Shown here: positions 1 through 6,732 of the stretch, in pieces
Numbering within the stretch: position 1 is the first letter of the stretch
How the letters are laid out: each line of letters starts with the position of its first letter
Notes under the pieces: model-generated
The model's input: the letters and a program-made list of their open reading frames with translations, nothing else
Databases searched by the model: none
Told to the model about the DNA's origin: nothing
Position numbers and translations under genes: made by a program
Assembly (NCBI GenBank): GCA_937924555.1
Contig: CALDSN010000167.1
Span: forward strand, 1-8,476
Source: an uncultured bacterium
GTDB lineage: Bacteria; Cloacimonadota; Cloacimonadia; Cloacimonadales; Cloacimonadaceae
Direction of reading: 5' to 3'
Length of the DNA: 8,476 nucleotides

Positions 1-46
1 CGAGATCTGATCGTGACTGGAGTTCAGACGTGTGCTCTTCCGATCT
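1..46 (+). other. Illumina TruSeq index adapter left on the contig end (artefact)
   Basis: Bases 13-46 match the standard TruSeq index-side adapter, starting GTGACTGGAGTTCAGACGTG and ending CTTCCGATCT. Bases 1-6 (CGAGAT) are the end of the P7 flow-cell sequence, and bases 7-12 (CTGATC) sit exactly where the 6-base index belongs; CTGATC is the reverse complement of GATCAG, which I recall as TruSeq index 9. This is library-construction sequence and not part of any genome. Its last base joined to the first genomic bases creates an in-frame TAG (46-48) in the recJ frame. Confidence 0.97.
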
Positions 47-1710
47 AGCAACTCAGCCTAAAACTGAAGCTCCCCAAGCAAGCAGCAGATTTGCTGTATC
101 GCAAAGGATTGCGCACCGAGGAAGCGATTCAAGATTTCTTTAGTCCCCGCTTGGATGGGATGTTTGATCCCTATCTCTTTCCGGATATGGAAAAAGCAGT
201 GCTGCGTATTTTAGCTGCCATCGAAAAGGGCGAACGGATCACCATCTATGGCGATTATGATGTGGATGGCACCACCTCCACAGCCTTGTTATACTTGGGT
301 CTTAAGCGTGTGGGAGCTATGATTGATTTCTATATTCCCCATCGCATGATAGACGGTTATGGACTTTCCCTAGGGTCTTTGGATGCCTTGCGGGAAACAG
401 GCTCTTCACTTATCATAAGTGTGGATTGCGGAGTTAACGCCCTGGAGGAGATTAACGCCTTGCGGGATATGGGGATGGAGATAATAATCACCGACCATCA
501 TAATCCCAAGGACGAGCTTCCCCCAGCCTATGCCATCATCAACCCCAAGCTTCCCGGCTGCCCCTATCCTTACGAGCATCTTGCCGGAGTGGGGGTGGCA
601 TTTAAGCTGCTGATGGCTATCTACAAAAAGATGGGCATTGATACTCTGGAAAACACTTTGAAATATATGGACTTAGTAGCGGTGGGCACCATTGCCGACA
701 TTGTCCCCTTAACCTCAGAAAACCGCATCTTTGCCTTCATCGGCTTGCAACACTTGATTGAGAAGAAGAATTTGGGGCTGAACGCCCTAATCCAGATATC
801 CGGGATGAACCAAAAGAACTTGGATACCACGGATATAGTGTTTGGTATTGCCCCGCGGATAAATGCAGCGGGCAGAATGGGAAGTGCAGCCCTCTCCGTG
901 GAGTTACTTATCTCCACCGATGAAGAGCGCAGTGCGGAGTATGCCGAGATTATTGAGCGGCAAAACTCCCTGCGCCAACAGGAAGACCAAAAGACCTTCC
1001 ACGAAGCCTGCGAGATAATCGAGAAAAAGTATAAGGACATGCAGAACACCTCATGCATGATCATCTCATCAGACGATTGGCATCAAGGGGTGATCGGGAT
1101 TGTGGCTTCCAAGCTGGTGGAGAAGTATTACCGACCCGTTATTATGATCTCTTTCAAGGATGGTTTTGGCAGTGGATCGGGTAGGAGTGTGGCGGATTTT
1201 GATCTCTTTGAGGCACTTAAACATACGGAGCAGCACCTGCACAGCTTTGGCGGTCATAAGTATGCCGTGGGTTTAACGATATACCAGGAGTATATTGATA
1301 GATTCGAGAACGAACTTACCCGTTATGTGGCGGATAACTTACGGCGTGAACAGATACAGCCACCTCTACAGATAGATTATGAGATTGAACTGTATGATAT
1401 TAACAATAACCTTTTGGATGCCATGGAACGCTTTGCGCCCTTTGGACCGGGTAATAATAGACCTGTATTCGTTACCAGAAAGGTATCCGTGGCAAATTAC
1501 CCCTATAATGTGGGGAGAAACCATCTTAAGATGAAGGTTGTTAAAGACGGGATATATCTGGATTTGATTGGCTACAATCTGGGGGATTATCTGCCCCTGC
1601 TGAAGAAAAACAGCGTGTTGGATATTGCCTATACCCTGGAGTACAACCGCTTTGGGAATAAAACCTCAATTCAAGGAAAACTGCGAGATTTGCAGATCTC
1701 AGGAGCTTGA
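47..1710 (+). CDS. recJ: Single-stranded-DNA-specific exonuclease RecJ, 5' end missing
   Basis: RecJ degrades single-stranded DNA 5' to 3' in the cytoplasm and serves RecF-pathway recombination, mismatch repair and base excision repair. Numbering from Leu at base 91, the DHH-family motifs are present: DYDVDG at 55-60, VDCG with D112, DHH at 135-137, RINAAGR at 256-262, and the DHHA1 motif GGH at 387-389; an OB-like C-terminal region follows. The frame is open back to the adapter: codons from 49 to 90 read QLSLKLKLPKQAAD, which resembles the usual RecJ leader before the LL-RKG motif. The first possible start in the remaining sequence, TTG at 91, has no Shine-Dalgarno site and is not the real start. 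About 553 codons are visible against roughly 560-580 in the family, so only some 10-25 residues are lost. It heads the visible part of the plus-strand operon, and its TGA lies one base before the next ATG. Confidence 0.96.
1701..1705 (+). promoter_or_regulatory. Ribosome binding site of the lipoprotein gene
   Basis: AGGAG lies six bases before ATG at 1712, inside the last codons of recJ. It decides the start: the frame is open further upstream inside recJ, but only this ATG combines a strong Shine-Dalgarno site with a signal peptide at the right distance from the lipobox. Confidence 0.8.
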
Positions 1711-1711
1711 T

Positions 1712-2563
1712 ATGAATTACTCAGTTATCCCCCTCCCAATAACCCGGATGCTATACCTGCCGTTTGTGCTGGCGTTGTTGATTGTGAGTGCTTGCTCAGG
1801 TCCGCAGCGGAAAGCTCCGATGGATATTGATTCCTTTAACCTTGTATCCTCCCTCTCCGCAGGAGTGTCTGTGCAGAAAGCACTGTTTCACCCCAATAGC
1901 GGAACTGTGTATGCCATGAGCACCGCTTCTCAGCAGATAAGCATCTTTCGGGATTCCAAGCGAGTGAATGTGATTGGCGGCTTGGGAACAGGCACAGCAA
2001 ACTTTCGGAATCTCAGCGATATTGCTCTTAGCATGGAAGGAAAACTGCTGGCGTTGGACTCCGTGGAGCGGATGCTGAAGATGTTTAGTGACGATGGCAA
2101 GTCGATTGGCAGCATGGAGTTGAAAGGAAGTGTCCAACCTGTGGCATTAGCTGCAGGAAGCGACCAGAATGTATATGTGTACGATGCCGCTTCGGCAGAG
2201 ATAATAGTGTATTCCATGCTGGATGGAGCGGAGTTGTTCCGCTTCGGCAAGTTTGAGATTCCCCAAGTATCTCAGCTCAACTGCAATCATGACTATGTTG
2301 TGGCTTATGAGGCACAATCCAATACCAGTCATGTGTTTACTGCATTGGGGCAGTTTATAAAGCAAGAGCCTGGGCAAACCCTGTTCGATGACTATAATAA
2401 CGGAATAAACCTGAATGAAGGCTTGCTGTTGAGCCAGATGAGCCCTGCCTCGCTTAGTGTTAGCACGGATAGCGTAGCCATCAACCTTAGGGGTGACATC
2501 CTTGTGCTAGTATTTGATCAAGAGATTAGAATGCTGAAGATTGGATACGTGCAGGTTAGGTGA
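1712..2563 (+). CDS. Putative outer-membrane lipoprotein with beta-propeller (NHL-like) repeats
   Basis: The 283-residue product starts with a type II signal peptide: a hydrophobic stretch at about 13-26 and the lipobox V-S-A-C with the lipidated Cys at residue 28. Ser follows the Cys, so there is no Asp-type inner-membrane retention signal, and outer-membrane sorting is the likely fate. The mature part consists of repeated short beta-strand units, for example an IGG-G-G-F-N--DIALS--GKLLALDS segment and a similar one around VYVYDAAS. These resemble NHL or six-bladed beta-propeller blades as seen in scaffold or ligand-binding proteins. I see no catalytic motif and cannot name a function. The gene begins one base after recJ and overlaps lnt by four bases (GTGA), so it is probably co-translated with the enzyme that completes lipoprotein acylation. 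The lipoprotein call is strong; the propeller fold is an inference from repeat pattern. Confidence 0.85.
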   Translation: MNYSVIPLPITRMLYLPFVLALLIVSACSGPQRKAPMDIDSFNLVSSLSAGVSVQKALFHPNSGTVYAMSTASQQISIFRDSKRVNVIGGLGTGTANFRNLSDIALSMEGKLLALDSVERMLKMFSDDGKSIGSMELKGSVQPVALAAGSDQNVYVYDAASAEIIVYSMLDGAELFRFGKFEIPQVSQLNCNHDYVVAYEAQSNTSHVFTALGQFIKQEPGQTLFDDYNNGINLNEGLLLSQMSPASLSVSTDSVAINLRGDILVLVFDQEIRMLKIGYVQVR

Positions 2564-4062
2564 CAGTGCCGTTAGTTTGGGTTGCCCTCAGCGTTATTCT
2601 GGTATGCCTCTCCCGCATGCCTCTCCATTTGGGCTGGCTGGTATTTGTGGGCTGGATTCCGCTGCTGCATGCCATGGAGATGGAAGGCTATAAGCCTTGG
2701 AAGGCTGCGGCAGTGTTTGCCGCTGTCTATATCAGCGTGCTGTTCTATTGGATAGCAGAGGTAACTCCCGGAGGCTTGGTAGGGATTGTGCTGCTTTACT
2801 TCCTTTATTATCTGTTGGCTTTCTATCTGATAAAGATTATAGGGGAAGTGCTGCCGAAGTATCGCTACCTTGGTTTTATCTCAATCATGCTCAGCTTTGA
2901 GTATTTGCAGAACTATGGCGAGATGCGCTTTCCTTGGTTCAACAATGCATATTCTCTGGCGGATTACACAGTGCTGATTCAGCTTGCCGATTTGGGCGGA
3001 GTAATCCTGATATCCGGGCTGATATTGCTGCTTAATGTGCTGTTATACAGAGCTATCCGGGGCAACAAGAAGCTGGTGATACCCGCTATGTTGCTGGTTC
3101 TGCTGTGGCTATCATACGGGGTGTATTGCCTTAAGAGCTTGCCCCTTGGCAGCCACAAGGCAGATGTTAGCGTGATGCAGCCATCTATTCCCCAAGATGT
3201 TAAATGGGATCAAGCATTTTATGACTTTATTCTTAAACGTTATGATGAGTTATGCGCTAAAGCAGCAGCAGACTCGGTGAAGATGCTCATCTTCCCGGAA
3301 GCAGCCATCCCGGACTATCTGCTGCATAACCAGGTTGCTATGCAGCAACTGCACACTCTTTGCAGCAAGTATAATCTGGAGATATTCACCGGCTTCCCGC
3401 ACTTCACTCCCGCTCCCGATATACATGTTAACCCGGTGTATTACTACAATGCAGCAGCATTGTTCAAGCCGGATGGCTACGTTTCATCTTTGTATTACAA
3501 GAACATTCTGGTTCCCATCGGAGAGCGGATGCTGTGGCTGGATTACTTCCCCTTCTTGTGGAAGCTACAATTCGGGCAGGCAAACTGGGAGTTTGGCAAG
3601 GAACTGCTGTGGGTGAAGAGCGGTGAGTTTACCCTTTCGCCCTCTATCTGCTACGAGATTGCCTTTGCAGGTATTAACCAACAGATGGCAATCCCCAAAG
3701 ACCGGCAAAGCAAGAAGTATAAAAAAAGCGACTATCTGGTGAACATCACTAATGATGCATGGTTTGGCACCTCGTATGGTCCCTGGCTGCATGCCACCAT
3801 GACCAAGTTCCGTGCGGTGGAAAACCGCATCCAGATTTACCGCAGTGCCAACACAGGGATATCCATGATTGTGGATCCCATGGGCAGAGTTATCAGTAAA
3901 GCAGGACTGTTTGCCATCACTAACATCACTGCACCCCTGTACACCTGTCCGCGCATACCATTCTACCGCAGAATTGCAGCCTATCCCCTGGCAATCGTGA
4001 TGGTGGCATTTATCCTCTGCGTGATTAGTATATTAGGCAAGAAAAGGCGACAAGAAACATGA
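2560..4062 (+). CDS. lnt: Apolipoprotein N-acyltransferase Lnt
   Basis: Lnt transfers an acyl chain from a phospholipid to the free amino group of the lipidated Cys of apolipoproteins, the last maturation step, in the inner membrane. The 500-residue length is normal for the family (about 510). Hydrophobic segments lie at about 4-18, 24-38, 50-67, 72-94, 103-114, 145-163 and 172-190, with one more at about 474-492. Between them, residues from about 202 form a nitrilase-like (CN hydrolase) domain. The catalytic triad is complete: E247 in FPEAAIP, K314 in YYKNILVPIGE, and C364 in ICYEIAF. The motif NDAWFGTSYGPWLHATM matches the family. The start is GTG, overlapping the preceding TGA; this choice keeps the first membrane segment, and an AGG-rich stretch at 2553-2560 may serve as ribosome binding site. 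The four-base overlaps on both sides suggest translational coupling with the lipoprotein gene and the MerR gene. Confidence 0.96.
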   Translation: MTVPLVWVALSVILVCLSRMPLHLGWLVFVGWIPLLHAMEMEGYKPWKAAAVFAAVYISVLFYWIAEVTPGGLVGIVLLYFLYYLLAFYLIKIIGEVLPKYRYLGFISIMLSFEYLQNYGEMRFPWFNNAYSLADYTVLIQLADLGGVILISGLILLLNVLLYRAIRGNKKLVIPAMLLVLLWLSYGVYCLKSLPLGSHKADVSVMQPSIPQDVKWDQAFYDFILKRYDELCAKAAADSVKMLIFPEAAIPDYLLHNQVAMQQLHTLCSKYNLEIFTGFPHFTPAPDIHVNPVYYYNAAALFKPDGYVSSLYYKNILVPIGERMLWLDYFPFLWKLQFGQANWEFGKELLWVKSGEFTLSPSICYEIAFAGINQQMAIPKDRQSKKYKKSDYLVNITNDAWFGTSYGPWLHATMTKFRAVENRIQIYRSANTGISMIVDPMGRVISKAGLFAITNITAPLYTCPRIPFYRRIAAYPLAIVMVAFILCVISILGKKRRQET

Positions 4063-4454
4063 AGAAGTACTACTACACTATTGGCGAAGTTAGCAATCTC
4101 CTTGGCGTGAAGCCCCATGTTATCCGCTATTGGGAGGGAGAGTTTCCGGTGTTGCGTCCCAAGAAGGCAGCGGGACGTATCCGCAAATATAGCGAAGACC
4201 ACATCCTGTTGCTGCGCAAAATAGACGACATGCTGCACAATCAGCGCTTCACCATTGAAGGTGCACGCCAGAAGTTGAAGCAGGAAAAGAACATTATCCG
4301 TGCCATCGCCGAGGATGCCGAGCCCGAACAGCTATCTTTGAAGCTGGATGACGACCCGCCAAGCGAGGAACTAAGCAACGTGTTAAGCCAAGTCCGGGGT
4401 GACCTCCAACGCATCAAATCACTATGTAACCAATATCTTAGGAATAATAAATGA
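4059..4454 (+). CDS. MerR-family transcriptional regulator
   Basis: This 131-residue protein has an N-terminal MerR-type winged helix-turn-helix. Residues 6-25 (YTIGEVSNLLGVKPHVIRYW) form the helix-turn-helix, residues 33-45 (RPKKAAGRIRKYS) the wing, and the following segment with FTIEGARQKL the second DNA-contacting helix-turn-helix. The C-terminal part is short and acidic (DAEPEQ, DDDPPSEE) and ends in a helix at about 106-130 that could be a dimerising coiled coil. I see no cysteine pair or drug-binding domain, so it is unlike metal- or drug-sensing MerR proteins. The type closely resembles short MerR proteins found in housekeeping operons of many bacteria, whose targets are generally unknown. 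It overlaps lnt by ATGA at its start and glyQ by ATGA at its end, so it is probably made together with them; whether it controls this operon cannot be told from the sequence. Confidence 0.92.
   Translation: MKKYYYTIGEVSNLLGVKPHVIRYWEGEFPVLRPKKAAGRIRKYSEDHILLLRKIDDMLHNQRFTIEGARQKLKQEKNIIRAIAEDAEPEQLSLKLDDDPPSEELSNVLSQVRGDLQRIKSLCNQYLRNNK
4440..4443 (+). promoter_or_regulatory. Ribosome binding site of glyQ
   Basis: AGGA lies seven bases before the glyQ ATG at 4451, within the end of the MerR gene. It supports this start, which also agrees with the conserved GlyQ N-terminus (FQ-IILTLQ-YW). Confidence 0.6.
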
Positions 4455-5293
4455 ACTTTCAGAACATCATTCTAACCCTGCAAAACTACTGGGCAGACAA
4501 AGGGTGCAACCTTGTGCAGCCCTACGACATCGAAATGGGTGCAGGTACCTTCCATCCCGCCACCTTCTTTGGTGCACTGGGCAGCAAACCTAGTGCCGTA
4601 GCATACCCCCAACCTTGCCGTCGTCCCAAGGATGGCAGATATGGCGAGAATCCTAACCGCTTTCAGCATTATTACCAGTTTCAGGTTATCATCAAGCCCT
4701 GCCCGGACGACATCCAGAACCTCTACCTGAAGAGCCTCATCGCCATTGGTGTGGAGGTGGAGAAGCATGACATCCGCTTTGTGGAAGACGACTGGGAATC
4801 CCCAACTTTAGGGGCTTGGGGCTTGGGCTGGGAGGTATGGTTGGACGGCATGGAGATAAGCCAGTTTACTTACTTCCAACAGGTAGGCAGTGTGGATGTA
4901 TTCCCCGTGAGTGTGGAGCTTACCTACGGCTTGGAACGGCTTGCCATGTATATCCAAAACGTGGACGACTACCGTCAGTTGAAATGGAACGATACAACCT
5001 ATTACTCCGAGCTTTTCTACACCCGCGAGCAGGAATATTCTGCCTATAACTTCGAGTTTGCAGACACAGCCCTGCTGTTTAGACTGTTCACAGATTATGA
5101 AGCGGAGTGTAACGCTCTGCTTACCCGCAAGCTGGTGTATCCTGCTTATGACATGCTGCTGCGTTGCTCGCACAGCTTTAACCTATTGGATGCCCGCGGG
5201 GTTATCAGCGTTACTGAGCGTGCTGCCTACATTGCCCGCATCCGCAATCTCGCCCGTGCCTGTGCCACAACCTACATGGAAAAATATGCCTAA
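4451..5293 (+). CDS. glyQ: Glycyl-tRNA synthetase alpha subunit
   Basis: GlyQ is the catalytic alpha chain of the bacterial alpha2-beta2 glycyl-tRNA synthetase, a class II enzyme that activates glycine with ATP and charges tRNA-Gly in the cytoplasm. The 280 residues align along the whole family, for example QNYWADKGC near the start, RRPKDGRYGENPNR with FQHYYQFQV at about 57-79 (motif 2 region), GAWGLGWEVWLDGMEISQFT at about 121-140, ELTYGLERLAMY at 156-167 (motif 3 region), and SFNLLDARGVISVTER near the C-terminus. It is slightly shorter than the E. coli protein (303) because it lacks the extra N-terminal residues and C-terminal tail. The beta subunit gene glyS, which is often directly downstream, is absent: the next two genes are unrelated. 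The start overlaps the MerR stop (ATGA). Confidence 0.98.
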   Translation: MNFQNIILTLQNYWADKGCNLVQPYDIEMGAGTFHPATFFGALGSKPSAVAYPQPCRRPKDGRYGENPNRFQHYYQFQVIIKPCPDDIQNLYLKSLIAIGVEVEKHDIRFVEDDWESPTLGAWGLGWEVWLDGMEISQFTYFQQVGSVDVFPVSVELTYGLERLAMYIQNVDDYRQLKWNDTTYYSELFYTREQEYSAYNFEFADTALLFRLFTDYEAECNALLTRKLVYPAYDMLLRCSHSFNLLDARGVISVTERAAYIARIRNLARACATTYMEKYA

Positions 5294-5298
5294 GGGGG
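5292..5298 (+). promoter_or_regulatory. Ribosome binding site of the nucleotidyltransferase-like gene
   Basis: AAGGGGG, overlapping the glyQ stop codon, lies four bases before ATG at 5303. It is a purine-rich site in the only short gap between glyQ and its downstream neighbour and supports that start. Confidence 0.6.
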
Positions 5299-5302
5299 AT
5301 AT

Positions 5303-5956
5303 ATGAAGCATGATTACAGCTCAGTGATGAAAGCCTTGCAAGGCTTTGAGGCAAACATCATTCAGGTTGCTAGCTACAGCAACCCCAATCCCAGATGCGT
5401 TATCATCCTGGATACTGATCCGCCCTACTTGCTGGAAAGCCTGGGTGCACTGCGGGACTATTGCCGTAAGCACCGCCTACCCTTTCCCCTGCTGGTAAAC
5501 CGTGAATTTGTGCTCAGTTCCCTGGATTCCTACCCCCTGGAGTTCCTGGATATTGTCAGCAGCAGTTACAAAAACCTGCTTTGTCGCGAGGATATCCTCT
5601 CCGGCTTGAACTTTGCTGCCAAGGACCTTCGCTTGCAGATGGAGCGTGAACTTAAGGGTAAATGGCTACACACCCGTCTGGCAGTGCTGGAGCAACAGCA
5701 AAAGCCCAAGTTGCTGGCAGAGACCCTCAAAGTCTCCATCCTCTCTATCCTCCCTGTGCTTAAAGGCTTCTGCTACCTAGGAGACAGGATTATCCCCCAA
5801 GATACTGATGCCCTTTGTGCTCAAGTGGCGGATATCACCAAGCTTAACCTTAGCCTCATCAACTCCTGGCTGATGGTGGATAAAGCCGACATCTACATCA
5901 TCAAGAACTATCTGGAAATCTTGCAGGGACTGTTAACTTACCTGGACACCATGTGA
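5303..5956 (+). CDS. Uncharacterised protein, nucleotidyltransferase-like without the catalytic motif
   Basis: The 217-residue protein has no signal peptide or membrane segment and should be cytoplasmic. Residues 65-125 (LVNREFVLSSLDSYPLEFLDI, then a short linker, then DLRLQMERELKGKWLHTRLAVLE) recall a family of conserved hypothetical proteins in which an N-terminal pol-beta-type nucleotidyltransferase fold is followed by this F-LSS-D-FP-EFLD and LR-Q-ERELKGK pattern. The usual GS-x-x-R-G-D/S motif with metal-binding acidic residues is not visible; the N-terminal strand reads CVIILDTDPP instead. If the relationship holds, the protein is probably catalytically inactive or binds a partner. Residues after about 135 are predicted mostly helical. 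It follows glyQ by nine bases and precedes the FGase-like gene by one base. The coding call is strong; the family link is from memory of pattern only. Confidence 0.8.
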   Translation: MKHDYSSVMKALQGFEANIIQVASYSNPNPRCVIILDTDPPYLLESLGALRDYCRKHRLPFPLLVNREFVLSSLDSYPLEFLDIVSSSYKNLLCREDILSGLNFAAKDLRLQMERELKGKWLHTRLAVLEQQQKPKLLAETLKVSILSILPVLKGFCYLGDRIIPQDTDALCAQVADITKLNLSLINSWLMVDKADIYIIKNYLEILQGLLTYLDTM

Positions 5957-5957
5957 T

Positions 5958-6731
5958 ATGATCGGCGGTTCCTTCGTTTTCCAAGACTGCAAGTTTCCAA
6001 TCCTTGCCTGTGCAATTCATAACGGCCATTATATCCCCCCAGAACTGCTTGCCTACACCGAGGTGGACGAAAACACCCGTTTGATGGAGGAAGATCCCTA
6101 CACCTGTGGGTTTGCGGGCTTGTTTCCCAATTTCTTTGTTCCCTATGCCAGCCGTTTTGCCATAGACCTTAACCGCTCTCCCGAAAAGGCTGTGTATCTG
6201 AAACCTGAAGATGCCTGGGGCTTACCCGTACGCAAGGGAGAGATTGCTGCGGACATGCTGGAAAGGCTGTATAAAGCCCATGATACATGGTATAAGCTTG
6301 TTCATTATCAGATTTCCAGGCTGCTGCAAACCAACTCTCGTCTGCTTATCCTGGATTTACACAGCTACAACCACCGTCGTGACGGTATGGATGCACCTTG
6401 CGCCCCGCAGATTGACAATCCGGATATCATCATCGGACGCAGCAATATCTGCCAGGAGCAGTATCCTTTGGTTGAATCCCTACGTGAGCTGATTGATGGC
6501 ACATCCTTCCAAGGCGGAAAGATAGATTGCCGCTGCGATGTTAAGTTCAGCGGTGGTTATTTCTCCCGCTGGGTTAATGCTTCTTTCCCCGGTTCATGCA
6601 TGTGCCTGGCTATTGAATTCAAGAAGACTTTCATGAACGAATGGACTGGTGAGCTTAATCTTGAGGCATACGACGAGTTACGCTTCCTGTTCCACGATAA
6701 AGTGATGCAGTGGTTCGGCGATAAACTCTAA
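5958..6731 (+). CDS. N-formylglutamate amidohydrolase (FGase) family protein
   Basis: Members of this zinc-dependent family hydrolyse N-formylglutamate or related N-acyl amino acids; they share a fold with carboxypeptidase-type metallohydrolases. The 257 residues show the family landmarks in order: HNGH at 21-24 (usually HSG, likely zinc ligand), EEDPYT at 44-49, the strongly conserved DLNR at 70-73, DLHS at 133-136, FSGGYFSR at 197-204, and IEF with E220 near the end. No signal peptide is present, so it is probably cytoplasmic. It is not in a histidine-utilisation (hut) gene cluster, so a role in histidine breakdown as HutG is not supported, and the true substrate is unknown. It starts one base after the preceding TGA without a clear ribosome binding site, consistent with translational coupling, and is the last gene of the plus-strand run. 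Confidence 0.85.
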   Translation: MIGGSFVFQDCKFPILACAIHNGHYIPPELLAYTEVDENTRLMEEDPYTCGFAGLFPNFFVPYASRFAIDLNRSPEKAVYLKPEDAWGLPVRKGEIAADMLERLYKAHDTWYKLVHYQISRLLQTNSRLLILDLHSYNHRRDGMDAPCAPQIDNPDIIIGRSNICQEQYPLVESLRELIDGTSFQGGKIDCRCDVKFSGGYFSRWVNASFPGSCMCLAIEFKKTFMNEWTGELNLEAYDELRFLFHDKVMQWFGDKL

Positions 6732-6732
6732 A

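Noticed and set aside
621..1064. Minus-strand open frame of 147 codons inside recJ
   Set aside because: It lies wholly within the strongly conserved DHH region of recJ on the opposite strand and resembles no family; it is a shadow of recJ codon usage.
1625..1711. Longer version of the lipoprotein gene starting at ATG 1625
   Set aside because: It would overlap recJ by 86 bases and put 29 extra residues before the signal peptide. ATG 1712 has a strong ribosome binding site and gives a normal lipoprotein leader.
4472..5173. Minus-strand open frames of 98 and 121 codons within glyQ
   Set aside because: They are antisense to a highly conserved gene and their translations show no recognisable motifs.
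5958..6731. Assignment of the FGase-family gene as hutG
   Set aside because: The family motifs fit, but there are no histidine-utilisation genes nearby and the first motif is HNGH instead of the common HSG, so the specific pathway is unsupported.
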